From Haemaphysalis longicornis (taxonomy: Eukaryota; Arthropoda; Arachnida; Ixodida; Ixodidae): a stretch of DNA of 64,000 bases. Shown here piece after piece: positions 42,088 through 54,063 of this stretch (positions within the stretch are counted from its first letter, which is position 1; each line of letters opens with the position of its first letter). The stretch spans positions 41,714,144-41,778,143 of the forward strand of contig CM023457.1 in NCBI GenBank assembly GCA_013339765.2, given 5' to 3'. Made by a program: the position numbers and the translations under genes. Below the pieces are notes generated by a model, which was given only the letters and a program-made list of their open reading frames with translations, was not told where the DNA came from and made no database searches.

Positions 42088-45000
42088 ACACCAACAAGTG
42101 CTGTACTGTCGTTTCACTTTACTTGCGTGTGTGTGTGATCTCCTCGAACATACACTTTAATTCACCAAGATTTCAAGAGAACGACTAACAGGGTGTGTGA
42201 ATCCCCACTTGATCACGCGGGGGTGTTAAATGCAACTAACGGGCGAATGCCAACACAGTTCAACATAACTCCCCCTCATAGCATCACCCGTGCATTCGCA
42301 CTTCCCCATGCTCCCCTTCGGGGAAATGCGGGTGAATTTTTTACCCCAGTACATCACATACAGAAAGGACAGGCAAAACACCAACCAACCATCGGGTGGT
42401 GTGGCTATTATCCTTCAAAGGTCCACCACAGCTAAGGAAGTTAAACTCAAGACTGAACTAGAGGCTGTAGCTGTGAGAGTTATATGATTGCAGCGACTAA
42501 TAACAATTTGCTCCATTTACATTCCCCCAGACAAGCGACTACAGAAATCTGAATTTGAAAATCTAATGGACCAGCTCCCAGAGCTGTACATAATAGCAGG
42601 AGACTACAATGCCCATCATCCTCTCTGGGGCTGTTAAAACTACGATTCAAGAGGGCGAATGATAGAAAAATTACTTGTTTCCACTGGAGCTTGCATATTG
42701 AACAAAAAGAAGCCCACATACTTTAGTCCCACGCACAAAACATCATCAGTGGACTTGGCTCCCTGCACTGCTACTCTCTTCCCACTATTTGACTGGCACG
42801 TCCTGGGTGGTCCTTATGGAAGCGACCACTTTCCAATTGTGCTAAAAGAAAAGGTAGTGTCGACACATGGGCATAACAGTGTAGCATGATGGAGGATGGG
42901 GTCTGCTGACTGGAAAAAGTTTCGTCAGCTCACCTGTCTTCCACGTGACTAGATTCGCTGGACATTGACAGCGCACCTTCCTTTATAGAAAAGCACATAA
43001 TTGAAGCCGCTAGTGAATGTATCCCACAAATTTCTGGTAACCCAAAAAGAACGCCGATTTCTTGGTGGAATGAGGACTACCAGAGTGCTAGGAAAAAAAT
43101 GCAGCATGGCGCCTTTTCTGTAACTCTCCCACCACTGAAAACTACATAAACTTTAAACGCATCAAATCCCAATCGAGAACAGTGAGACGGATTGCAAAAA
43201 GTGAGAGTTGGGAGAAGTACATAGAGGGCATTAACTCTTACACCGGCCAAAATAAAGTATGGAATAGGATACGCAAACTGCAAGGGCAGCAGACTTGTCC
43301 CCGCCCACTAGTTGATAATGCTGGTGGCACTCTGGAAGATCTGGCGGATGCACTGGGAGCATACTCTGAATCGGTTTCAAGTGCAGCGCACTACTCAGCC
43401 GAGTTTCTTAAATTGAAACGTAGGGAAGAAAAACTGCAACTTCATTGTAAATCGCCTCCAAGTGAGGCATATAATGCTGAGTTTTCTATTGCTAAGTTCG
43501 AAGCTTGCCTTAACACATTTGGTAAAGCAGCACCTGGACCTGATAATATTCACTATGAAATGATCAAAAACTTGCACCCAGAAACTCAACTTGCATTACT
43601 ATCACTTTTTAATAGGATCTGGAACAATGGATATATCCCTCCAAGGCTGAAAGAGGCCGTTGTTCCAGTATTGAAGGAGGGGAAAGACCCAGGAGTTGCA
43701 TCTAGCTACAGACCTATAGCTCTGACTAGCTGTTTGTGCAAAGTATTTGAAAAAATGATCAACCGAAGATTAATGCATTTTCTAGAAGCAAACAGGCTCC
43801 TGGATCTATTCCAGTGTGGCTTTCGAGAACAAAAATCCACGCTTGACCAACTTGTGCGCTTGGAGTCCCAAATAAGATATGCGTTCGTGCATAAACAGTA
43901 CTTTGTCTGTATTTTTGACCTTGAAAAGGCCTGTGATACTACTTGGTGGTTTGGTATACTGAGAGACCTTTGTGCCCTTGGAATACAAGGAAATATGCTA
44001 AAAACAATTGAAAGCTACCTCTCTGATCGGACATTTCGAGTAAGGATAGGCAGTACTCTGTCTAAACCATTTACACAAGGGACAGGGGTGCCGCAGGGAG
44101 GTGTGCTGAGCTGCACACTTTTCATTGTAAAAATGAATTCCCTACGCACGGTACTTCTACCAACCATGTTTTACTTTGGGTATGTTGACGATGTGCAGAT
44201 TGGCTTCAAGTCCTGCAATCTCTCCTTTTGTGAACGCCAAATTCGGCTGTCAGTGAATAAGCTCTACAAATGGGCAGATGAGAATGGCTTCAAGTTTAAC
44301 CCCTCAAAATGTGCATGTGTACTGTTCTCGAAAAAAAGGGGCATTGCCCCTGCACCAGAAATCTTCTTAAATGGACAGCTGCTTCCTGTTAAAGCCGAAC
44401 ATAAGTTTCTCGGATTGATCTTTGACTCGAGACATCGTTCACCCCCCACCTGAAGCATCAGAAACTGAAGTGTTTGAAGGCAATGAATGTGCTTAAGATA
44501 CTAGCACATATGGAATGAGGCACTGACAAGAAGTGTTTACTACACCTGTACAAAAGTGTTGTTTTGTCCTGCCTAGATTATGGATGTGTAGTTTATGGGT
44601 CAGCCTCTAGCACTGCACTGAAAATGCTTGATCCTATCCACAATCTGGGCATCAGGTTGGCCACAGGGGCCTTCCGCACTAGTCCAGTACTGAGCCTCTA
44701 TGCTGAATAGACTGTTGGTCTCTGGAGTACCAGCGAAGTTTTTATTGGCATTATTTATGCCCTGAAGGTTACGTCACAGCCCGAGCACCCGTGTGACTCC
44801 CTGATTAGAGATAACTCAAGAATGCTGCTCTTTCCAAATCGACCTTTCTTAGCTACACCGTTTCCACTGCTGATCAATTCCATCTCTACAAAACTATCCA
44901 TCTCGTTTGATGACACCCTCAAAATGACCCCAGATGAATGCGTGGCACCCTGGGATACAAGCATCATATCATGCGACACCTCATTTAGACCAAGTAGACA

Positions 45001-46108
45001 GGAAAGGCTCAGTATTGGAAGTCAAACAGCACTTCGAATACCTCTAAGACAAGTACAAGGCTGCTCAGTTTTTCACTGAGGCATTGAAAACCAAATGGGC
45101 TGTGGCCTGTGCAGTTGTTGGACAGCACCTTTCAGTAGCAAAAACAATGCATAAAAACACAACCATATTTACAGCAGAAGCACACGGAGTATATCTGGCT
45201 GTGGACCACATTATCACAAGCACAACACAAAAGTCTGTTATCTTCACAGACTCACTCTGCGTTGTCACGGCCCTGTCCACAGGAAAGGGCACCAAGAATC
45301 CCACATTTACTGCCCTTCTTAAAGCTCTGTACAAAGCACACCAGCTAAATTTAGAAATTATAGTGTGCTGGGTTCCTGGCCACTGTGGCATAGCTGGAAA
45401 CGAGGAAGCCGACCAGGCTGCCGCCAGGACAACTGAAAGAACCAGTATTGACAGCACGCAAGTACCTTACCTGGATATGGAACTAGCAGTAAAATACATA
45501 CTCCTTCAGCTCTGGCAGAAAGAATGGGACTGAGAAGTAAACAAGCTTCAGTTGGTACAACCTATAATTGGCCGATCAGGTGCCAGGGAAAAAAGCATGG
45601 CCTTTGAGGTCTGGCGATGCAGACTACGAATAGGACACACACATGGCACGCATTCCTACCTCCTGACTGGTGACCAGTCACCGAACTACGCCAGATGTGG
45701 CGAGAGTCTATCAGTCCTCCATGTTTTGGTAGAATGCTTGGCCATGAAACTGGAAAGGAAACGCTATTTCCCGGAAATGTACCGTAAGAATATGCCACGG
45801 CGCGTTGCAATGTTTTTATCAGATTGTCCTGTGTTCGATTTCAGCAGAGTTTTTGAGTACCTTAATGATATCGGTTTTTTAAAACAGGTTTGTTTTAGAA
45901 AGTAGCATTCTCGTCCACCTCATTACCTTGTTAATTTGTAGTGTACTGTTTTACCATGGCCCTATACACCGTTAGCTCATTCCATGCCTCATCATGCTCC
46001 TCACTCATCTGTTGGATCCGGCCCTTTACACTGAAGGAATTTTATGCACTATTTGTACTCATTTCATCAGCACATTTTTACCCGATCATAGCAATGCCGC
46101 TCTTGGCC

Positions 46109-46558
46109 TTAGATGCCCTTGCGCCAAAACACCCCACCAATGAAGAGAAGATGGAAGTGCAGGTTTCCAGTTGTTGTGGGTGGAAAATTGTAGTTATCCG
46201 AAGGATTCCAGGGGCTTCGCAGGAGTTTTTCTTTTAAGGTGGGGTCGACCACAGTCTTTGTGACGTAATGTCCCAAGTCTTTTTGTGACGTAATGTCCCA
46301 AGGCTTTACATCCTCGTTGCACGTGGTGTCACAATCAGAAGAACATGCGAAGGCTATGCCACCCACCTCACTCGTGTCCACGCATGTGTTCCGCGTTGCC
46401 GGCGCGGTATTGCTGGCTGCTGAAGCACGTTGTCCCGAAGCGTGGTGCATTTCGCTCCAGTTGAGTAGATCCTGGGACGGAAGAATGTCGCTTGTGCGAA
46501 CTGCTGCGCCGAACTGAAGGCTTGTCGCAGAAGCAGACCCGCCTGGTTGTGAGTCCAC
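46109..46558 (-). pseudogene. ZMYM1-like hAT transposase, N-terminal part
   Basis: On the - strand the 150-residue frame ends in KPWDITSQKDLGHYVTKT, LLRSPWNPSDNYNFPP and TTTGNLHF. This block precedes the TTF zinc finger in ZMYM1-like proteins. The zinc finger itself is at about 40110, 6 kb away, on the other side of a + strand LINE. The original joining sequence is duplicated at the two LINE edges. Upstream of 46560 no promoter or terminal inverted repeat could be set. Confidence 0.75.
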
Positions 46559-46599
46559 GTGGTTGTTTGGTCCTTGAACATGATCGTCCGTAGTAACTC

Positions 46600-47164
46600 G
46601 AGCCTTTTTCGTTAAGTAGCACGCAATGCTCGCTTGCTTTTAATTCGAACCCTGCCTTTTCATGGTGTCACTGCATCGCAAGCGCTACGAACGAACTAGC
46701 ACGTTTCACGAAAGTCCCTCTAGGAAGGAGAGGCGAAAGTTTGCTATGCGACAGCACCGCCGATTCTCTTCACTGGAGCCTCTTTTGGGTGCACCCCCGA
46801 GCGTCCGAGTGGTGCCGGCGGCGTCTGGTACGTATCGGGTTTCAAACTCACAACAGTAAGTTTGAATTTATCCCCAAAATGGCCAGGACAGCGAACAAGG
46901 TTGAAACGAAGGGGAGGGGGGGGGGACCAAGATGCCAGTTAAGTGCTCGAAGTTTCGAAGTGCACTGGGAGGGGAGTCGAGGCCGAACATTGGGAGGGGA
47001 GCCGAGGCTGAACAGAGAGAAGTGATTTAGACCGCCCGCGGTGGGTCCGGTCGCTGAAATAGGAACACGTGTGCGCCCCGACGAAATGGGGGGGCAGAGG
47101 GTCGCGGCTTAAGCGGAGAGCGAAAGCCGGCTTCTCGGAACTGTGCAGCCGTGGCGGTGCGCGC
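46600..47164. other. No recognised gene
   Basis: GC-rich sequence with a G-run at about 46910-46925. It could be the 5' flank of the hAT gene. No terminal inverted repeat was found. Confidence 0.35.
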
Positions 47165-47245
47165 GACTCGAGACCTTAGATGCCCTTGGCCTTAAATGCT
47201 CTTGGCCTTAGATGCCCTTGCGCCAAAAAACCCCACCAAAGAAGA
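47165..47245 (+). repeat. 5'-truncated LINE tail
   Basis: GCTCTTGGCCTTAGATGCCC and TTGCGCCAAAAAACCCCACC repeat the 3' end of the LINE at 40172-46135. They are preceded by partial tandem copies (GATGCCCTTGGCCTTAAATG). It is an extremely short 5'-truncated insertion or an offshoot of the tail. Confidence 0.6.
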
Positions 47246-48336
47246 ATGTTGGTACCTTAAGCAAACACTGCAAAAGGGAGCCATTGATCCCAGTCCCTGT
47301 GATCGTGGTCGACGTACTGGGATAGCATTGTTACCAGTTAGGTTCAGCCTCTCTACGGCCTCATTACATTGAGGGTGGTAAGCAGGGGTGTGTAGCTCCT
47401 TAACGCCTAACAGATCGCACACTTAAGGAAATTCGTACCCTCGTCCGTTCACAGCTGCTCGGGTGCGCCGTGCTTGAGAACAATTTTCTTTACGAACTCT
47501 GGAGTGACCCTTTCGGTCTTTTGGTCTGGGAGCGGGAAAGCCTCGGCGTAACGACGCAAGGGGCATACAAATACCTAAATGCACTTGTCCCCGGCTGAGA
47601 ACATTGGTGAGGGGCACACTATATCTATGGCTGTCCGCAGGAAAAAGGATTTAAGCTCCTGGAACACCCCGCCCCACAGCGGCGCCGATTTTTTGGGCTC
47701 TTTTGGTAAGCGCAGGATCGACACTTTGCACAGTACTCCATGACCTGGTTAGAAGTAGGCTGTGGTTTTCTGGCTTTTTTTCGTGTCCTCGGGTGCCCCG
47801 TGCACTGGGCGTCATGGTGCAGCTGAAGCAATGTCACCTTCGTGGAGGTGGGTATCACCAATCGCCCCTGCACCTTGTCAAGACGGTCGCTGTGTCCTAA
47901 AATTCGCCCTTCATTTAAGAAATAATGCCCCTTGGTAGCACACGTTTCCAGTGACGTGATGATAGCCTTGAGTGGTTGATCGTTGCGTTCTTGTTTCATA
48001 CGGGCTGCTTCCGCCAATGGTACAAAGATGTCTGCCGTTCAAACGGGTGCTCTATTAGGCGTCCGTGTTCTGATTCGCTGTTCCCGACTTGTGAATGATC
48101 TTGAAGTTGTACACCTGCCAAAGCAGGTTGCATCTTGCTAAACTCGAGCTCTGGTCGCCGTAGTTCATCAGCCACTTGAGATGCGTGCAATCAATGAGTA
48201 TACGAAAGTATCGGCTGTACAACAGGCATGTGAAATGGTGTACAGCCCATACTACTGCGAGGCACTCCTACTGGGCAGCGACATACTTTTTACGCAACTG
48301 CCTACTCGCGTATGCCACTGGGTGTCCTTTGCCGTG

Positions 48337-48440
48337 AAACTCCTATGACATGTCATAGGAGTTTTATGGCAACTGCACGTCAAAAGGAGTTTCAAGTAAC
48401 TGCATGGGCAGGGATGCAGCCCTGACCATGCAGTTACTTT
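48337..48440. repeat. Two adjacent palindromes
   Basis: A perfect 28-bp palindrome centred on ACA|TGT lies at 48337-48364. An imperfect one follows at 48393-48440, with arms AAGTAACTGCATG and CATGCAGTTACTT. Both interrupt the coding remains of the gypsy fossil. Confidence 0.85.
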
Positions 48441-50701
48441 GGAAGCGTTCGTCGCAAGCGTGAATGGCCATGTGAAGTCTAGTTAAGTACGCGATCTTCA
48501 ACCAACTTGCGTTTCATCGGCACGAAGCGTTTTGCTGCTAGGCTTCCCATTGAAAAGCTTCCTTTGTTGTAAGCTGTGTGAGCGGCCGCGCCTTTTCAGC
48601 AAATTTTGGTATGTGCTGGCGGTAGTGAGAGGAGGCCCAGGAATGGCCTCACGTTCGTCTTTGTTCGAGGCTTGTGAAAATACTGCACGAACTGGATTTT
48701 AGTCTGGTCGGGTCGCACCGTCTTAGCTGATATGGATGCCCGATATATTTCCCCTCTGGTCGGAAAAATTGGCACTTCGATGGCTTCACATATAAGACCG
48801 CAACTTGTAGCATGTGAAATACCTTGAGCAAGTCGGCGAGGTGACTTTTGTACGTGCTGCTGTAAATTAGATGTCTAAATAAACGTGGCTCCTCTTGCCT
48901 AAGTGCCCCGCTACGACGACATCGGCTGTCCGCTGCCAAACCATGGCGCTGTTCACAAGCCAGATGGGCATCCGTCGCCATTGTCCGGATGGTGTTTAAT
49001 GCAGTTGTGTCTTTTGTCCGGATGGTGTTTCATGCAGTCATGTCTTTGTCATTATCGTGCATTTCGATTTGTCAATACCATGATGCCATCTCTACGACGG
49101 CAAAAAAACTTGGCGGAACCTAGTTCTGACAGTTTTGGCGATGTTAGGTAACGGGTACGGATCCTTGCGAGAAAGGCGATTTAAGTCGCGGTAGTCGACG
49201 ACGAGGCGCTAACACCTAGTGCAACCCGCTGCGACGTGGAGTGCTCAATAATTAACTCTTTATGAAAACTCGTTCACCTTGCGATCCATCTCTTCTCTTC
49301 TCGAATACGGTATTCGGTATGCCCTACAGTAGACAGGGCTGGCCTCGCTGGTAGGAACCCTGTGCTTTATCGCCTCGTAGGGGCCGATGTCAGTGCTTGG
49401 GGTAGCAAAAGCCGTACCGAACTCGTGTATCAGCTATTGGATTTGGGATATCTTGGGTTCGGGAATGTGCGAACTGTTAAACAGATTGTGCACCTCGGCT
49501 CGTTCTAAAAGCCTGCATACAGCCTTATTGGATGGCTCGTCTGCCATTACAGCTGCTATCAAGGTGCAATTCACTTTGTTCTTAGGAATCTGGATCTCCT
49601 GTAGCGTGTTGTTTACTATGCAAAACGGTACTCGGCCATTTGTCGCCACGGTGACTACACTTGCGCGGCCATGAATCCAGACACCTCGAAAACACTGCTC
49701 TGAACAACTCCTAAATTTCCCCTTGCAAGTTCGTAAGCCAATTCGCCCTCCAGCACCCATTCGCTTAATGCCGGCAGCACTATCTTTGATGAGGTGGACT
49801 GGCTCCGTATCGTAGACATCTATCCTCCGGTTCGACTGCCCAGGCTCCACTCATTCCCAGTTGATGGGCACTTTAACACCATCTATTTTCAAAACATCCG
49901 CTCAACAACAAATCCATCTTCCCCTCAGCGAGAATATTTTGTCCTATTAGACCTGCCACTGGTAGTATCGCCTTTTCGGTGCAAAGAACGTCACGGTGAA
50001 GTTAGGCCCCAATAGCATTGTAGGTATCGCAACACGATACCGTCTCAAGGGTGTCGCTGGTGATACCGACGACGCGGGCTGTTTTGCTTCCTGCGTGGAA
50101 TTTGTTTTGCCACCCCGGAATGGCCTGATTCAGTGCGGTTTCTCGCAGAAGGCTTAGATCATGTGTCCACAAGGCACTCAAGAGGGGTGCCAGCGACGTG
50201 GAACGATATATTTGGGCTCGTTTCTCCACATATGTCTATCGTTAGCCTTTCAATGCCCCCTTTGCCTCTCTCATCGGCCCTTCAGATGGAAAGAGAAGGC
50301 GCTCTTATTTTTCCTGGTTCCGTGCCGTTACCGCTTCGGTGTTAGCGGGGCTCACCTTGTTCGTCCTTTGTTGCCGGTGTTGGGAAGGCACACGCTGCGA
50401 GCAATCCATGTGTTGGTGTTAATACTTTCCACCCGAGACAAATAAGTGATTGCACATGTGAGTGGAAGAGGGCGATTAGAACGATGGCGGCGATCGGAAG
50501 TGTTCTGTGTGTATTCTAATGTAAATACAGTTCTTTTCCCCTTAACCGAAGGCATTGTAGTCGCGACGTAGTGGCCGTACTCACCGCAAGTGTAGTCTGT
50601 GTGCCACGGCCCGCTGTCTCGACGGCCGACGTTAAGCTGCGTGTGGCTGTTCTGTAGCCCGATTGTAGCTTCGATATTGTAACTGCGGCTGAGGCAGCCA
50701 A

Positions 50702-50716
50702 CCCCCCCCCCCCCCC
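50702..50716 (+). repeat. 15-base poly-C run
   Basis: A pure C run in the gag region of the gypsy fossil. The length may be uncertain in assembly. Confidence 0.9.
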
Positions 50717-50875
50717 GCAGCCTCCTATGCATGCGGCGCTGGTTCGTTTCGGGCAATGTCACTCGTCTCGCGCCCGGCGAAGAGGAAGGGTGTGGTGCGT
50801 TCACCATGTATGAACGCCGCGTTCGCCCGGCCTCCTTCTGTGAGCGTTGCACGGAACCGAAAGTCTTAGGCACGT

Positions 50876-51775
50876 CGTAGGCAACACAGGTAAATCAAAG
50901 GTTTAACCAAAGACTCAACCAGACTAAGCCAAGCTTTTGCTTTGCATATCCAAGATTAGCTGAGCTAAGCCACAGTCATTTTTTTCGGTTTGACTGTATT
51001 CTGCTCTCCCTTCATCCTCGCAGGCGTGGAACAAAGGCTCATCGGTGCAAGTTAAACCACGGCAACGTGAACTCATGCTTCTCTTATCACAGCTCAACTT
51101 TATCGAACGCGACAACCGGTCACTCAAGGGAAGAGTTTTTAGGCGGTTTATTATACACTTGACATTCCGTAAGGAACCCCCTGAAGCTTCTCATGTAATT
51201 TTGGTTATTGAATTAGATTGCACATATAAAAATCTGGTTGATTGTTTGTTCTGTAATGAGAGCGCAGCCACAGACCCTCAGCGCTTCACAAGGTTCTTTT
51301 ACGCTTTTATCGTTTTTCTTGTCTCATGTTTTCTTCCTGACTTTGAGCACAAAGGAGAGTGATCTAGACCCCCCACGTTCGTGGATTTTGTGGCAGTATT
51401 GTCAAAATGAAACATTGACATAGGGTAGGCACAGATGGTTTGCGGTCAGGGTAACCTGATCGGAAAGGGAAGCCAATAGGGGGTGGGAATATGGGCGGTC
51501 TAACTACCAGGCAACACCCCAGCTCCATGCGGGCTGAAGTGATTTACCTCCATCGTGCGACACTCGTCTACATACTACAAACCAGGCCTACTTCGTGTCG
51601 ACAGCATCGTTATTGAACAGCACGAGGCCTCGTGAAGATGACTCTCAACGGAGAAGCCGAAGCCGCGTGGACAAGAACAAATCCGAATAGCCTAGTTTTC
51701 CCACAACCGACTTTATAGATAGCGGCCTGACTATCCTGTGTTACCTTGTGTTGGCATTCTTGCGGCAAAACATAT
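50876..51775. other. Possible older LTR, split by the gypsy insertion
   Basis: No coding motif. Sequence at 51560-51775 joins across the 51776-57208 insertion to 57209-57240, which has an AATAAA signal. It may be one older LTR cut in two. The rest, 50876-51560, is unassigned. Confidence 0.35.
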
Positions 51776-51964
51776 TGCCGCAGTGCAATCCCCCCCATCG
51801 GGGTATGCGTCATAGCGCCGGTATGAAAGGACTGAAAGGAAGACGAGGAAGAGGATCGAGACGCGTTCTGCCTGTTTTGCCATTGCTACTGCATCGCGGC
51901 CTAGTGTGTTTTCTCAAGGTGTGTCTACACCATTAAACTCTCCTGTTTCATTTTTCCCGTGACA
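51776..51964 (+). repeat. 5' LTR of the gypsy element
   Basis: The 189-bp LTR has TG...CA boundaries. ATTAAA near 51933 may be the polyadenylation signal. The following TTTTTGGTGGTGGTGCGGGG may include the primer-binding site, tRNA unassigned. Confidence 0.9.
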
Positions 51965-51993
51965 TTTTTGGTGGTGGTGCGGGGTACCAACCC

Positions 51994-53156
51994 ATGCACT
52001 TCGACCCCGAAGAAACCGTCGCCTTCAAACCAAGCGGAGTGGACACAACACCTGTCCACAAGGTGAGCCGCCACCTGCGAGGCCTTGAACCCGAGTTCGG
52101 CGGTCTTACAACTCGAACAAGGGCCGTCATGACCAGCACCGCCAGCCAAACCACCCAGTGCAGCGGTTCCACCTCGCCGGTGGTTTTTCACACACCACGC
52201 ACACCACGTCCGTTTCACGGAGAACCCTATGAGGACGTGGAGGACTGGCTGGACGATTTCAATCGTGTAGCCGAGTTTAACGACTGGGACGACAATCGCA
52301 AGCTCCGCCACGTTTAATTTTCGCTGGAAGAGTCCGTTCGAATATGGTTGGTTCGTAAATAATGAGCGGAAGATGACCAGCTGGCGAGAGTTCCGGCGTA
52401 GGTTGCTGAAGACCTACGGCAGCGAGGAGCGGAAAGAGAAGGCAGAGCAGGCTCTTCAGTCCCGCGCTCAGAAGCCAAATGAGAGCGTGGTCATGTTTGT
52501 GGAAGACATGTCGTTTTTGTTCAGGCGCGACAACCCCGAAATGAGTGAAGCAGTGAAGGTGCGCCACCTCATGCGTGGTGTCAAGGAACAGCTTTTCGCT
52601 GGACTTGCTCGAAGCCCTCCTACGACAGTAGTCGAATTCGCACGAGAGGCGTCCACAATGGAACGCTCTCTGCGGCAACGCGCCACGCAGTATGGACGTC
52701 AAGTGAATATTGCCGCTTGCGGATCACCATTTGACGACATGAGATCCCTCCGGGAACTTGTGCGTAGCATTCTGCGCGAAGAACTGCAGCTGCTACAGGG
52801 AGAAGGCAACCAGCCAACCGTCGCTACCATTGCCGATGTTATCCGTGAAGAAGTGCGCCGAGTGGTGGTACGACCAACATCTGAAGTCGAACGGTCGGTT
52901 CCAACTTACACGGATGTGCTGCGCACCGAAGCTCCCGTGACACGTCCAGTGACACCTTATACTGATGTGGTCCGCACTCCTGCTCCTGTAGCGCCTGCGT
53001 TTCGGCCTGCTGCCCCACAGCCATTTCAGCGCGTCTTGAACCCTGCGACCTGTTACGAACCAAGACGCCTGTAACGTAAAGCGGCCTTGAGGCGCACTTC
53101 TGACAACCGGCCCCTGTGCTAGCATTGTGGAGAAGACGGTCATGTAATCTGCCACT
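51994..53156 (+). pseudogene. Gypsy gag, broken
   Basis: The frame begins MHFDPEETVAFKPSG and contains RPFHGEPYEDVEDWLDDF (about 52210). It stops at 52314-52316 in RKLRHV, then resumes in another frame with MTSWREFRRRLLKTYGS (52373) and RHLMRGVKEQLFAGL (about 52575), the capsid end. The single CCHC knuckle (about 53115-53160) reads C-stop-H-C-GEDGHVICHC: a TAG replaces one residue between its first two cysteines. Gag packages the element RNA. In this copy it cannot be made full length. Confidence 0.85.
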
Positions 53157-53385
53157 GCCCTTATCGCCGAATGGGGCTCCGTGGGTTTTCGCCGGATGCA
53201 CCGCGACCACGCTATGGGGAACGACCACGGGAAATTCAGGAGTACCTGGCCGTGAACGAGCTACCGTCAACACGTCGAGCAGTGCACCAATCCAGGTCTC
53301 CCTCACCCCGACACTACACCTCGCCTGGCCGTCCCCTCAGTTCTGACCAGATTCGGGACAGGTCCCCGAGCCCACGTCGGGGAAA

Positions 53386-53982
53386 TTGAAGCCTGCGACC
53401 TCCGGGGGCAAGGTCGCTGCGTATCAAGTTCCAGAGCCTCCATCTACGCGACGAACTCCTTTAGCTCACCCGACCCAGATAACGAACTTTGATGAAAACG
53501 AAATAATTTCCGCCGACATTCCAGTATTCGTCGATAATCACCCAGTTACCGCTCTAGTCGATACTGGTGCCGATTATTGCGTCATAAATGGCTCCCTCGG
53601 AGCAAAGCTTCGGAAGGTTACAACACCCTGGAATGGCTCGCCAATCCGTACAGCGGGCGGTCACCTCGTGGTGCCCATTGGCATGTGTACGGCGAGGATC
53701 GAAATTCGCGGTGTGACCTTTACCCGTTGTTTCGTTTTGCTGCATGAATGCTCAAAGCAGCTTATACTCGGCCTGGACTTCCTTCGCGAGTACGGCGCAA
53801 TAATAAACCTACGGGAGCTGGTCGTCACATTTTCCGCCCCCAAAACACGGTACGACGAGAATGCTCAGTCAAGATGGGCACTCCGCATCTGCGAAGACAA
53901 CGTGACGCTGTCGCCTCAAGCCAGCATGTTTGTCACCGTTGAATGCCAGCGAGCACCGGCAAATTGTGGCATCGTGGAGTAA
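53386..53982 (+). pseudogene. Gypsy aspartic protease segment
   Basis: This open stretch of about 198 codons contains the catalytic motif ALVDTGADYCVINGS (about 53550), the conserved block TAGGHLVVPIGMCTAR and the flap/hydrophobic end LILGLDFLREYGA (about 53762). The protease itself looks intact. The polyprotein is cut by a TAA after GIVE (53980), before the reverse transcriptase. Like all gypsy proteases it would act as a dimer to process gag-pol. Confidence 0.85.
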
Positions 53983-54063
53983 AACGTTTCGCTTCTCCTC
54001 GCTCGGCAAGTTTGCGCCGCCCGTGGCCTTGTTGACCTTATTAACGGGCGAACCGAAATTCTC

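Larger units (their letters stand above)
41387..42337 (+). mobile_element. Helentron-like element with partial endonuclease ORF
   Basis: The insertion lies between T runs of the LINE endonuclease gene and is not flanked by a target duplication. Its 5' end AAGTGCGAATGCAC is the exact reverse complement of a 14-mer near the 3' end (42290-42303). A GC hairpin, CCCC-TTC-GGGG at 42313-42323, lies 14 bases before the 3' end. Subterminal inverted repeats, a 3' hairpin and T-rich targets are the hallmarks of Helentrons (rolling-circle elements). Rep and helicase are absent, so it is a non-autonomous derivative. Confidence 0.72.
41251..45905 (+). pseudogene. LINE ORF2: endonuclease, RT, RNase H
   Basis: ORF2 starts MAFSSVLQWNCRGLLKNLDD (41251) and LQETHLCSKH. 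It is broken at 41387 by a Helentron-like insertion and resumes at 42338 with YRKDRQNTNQPSGGVAI. It continues with the endonuclease motif YIIAGDYNAHHPLWGC (about 42585) and GSDHFPIV. The long 43182-44453 frame is reverse transcriptase: FGKAAPGPDNIHYEMIK, RPIALTSCLCKVFEKMI, GTGVPQGGVLS and catalytic FGYVDDVQIGF. RNase H at 45084-45533 shows IFTAEAHGVYLAVD, VIFTDSLCVVTAL and HCGIAGNEEADQAA. The C-terminal CGESLSVLHVLVEC lies at about 45700. The RT frame is open for 423 codons, so this copy is younger than the LINE at 27.7-33.2 kb. Confidence 0.85.
40172..46135 (+). mobile_element. Second RNase H-bearing LINE, inserted in the hAT gene
   Basis: A + strand LINE with a 5' untranslated region (40200-40595), ORF1, ORF2 and 3' tail is bounded by diverged copies of one host sequence. 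Left is CCAATGAAG...TTGGAAAGCGCAGGT (about 40149-40172). Right is CCAATGAAG...ATGGAAGTGCAGGT (about 46136-46163). This suggests a target duplication of over 20 bp. Its 3' end reads CTTGGCCTTAGATGCCCTTG with CGCCAAAACACCCC, and a second short copy of that end lies at 47165-47245. Confidence 0.75.
47190..50875 (-). pseudogene. Ty3/gypsy fossil, second family
   Basis: On the - strand, from the right: a gag knuckle remnant TCGEYGHYVATTMP (about 50580) and a post-protease block VPFCIVNNTLQEIQIPKNKV (about 49610). Next come a reverse transcriptase C-terminal part HLIYSSTYKSHLADLLK and LYVKPSKCQFFRPEGKYIGH (about 48750-48870). Integrase zinc-end remains are LLQLHHDAQCTGHPRTRKK with YCAKCRSCAYQK (about 47720-47830), and the integrase core end is VKELHTPAYHPQCNEAVERL (about 47380). 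Heavily mutated; no LTR could be set. Confidence 0.7.

Noticed and set aside
50352..50873. 173-codon - strand frame as an independent gene
   Set aside because: The CGEYGHY knuckle remnant and its position fit the gag end of a gypsy fossil.
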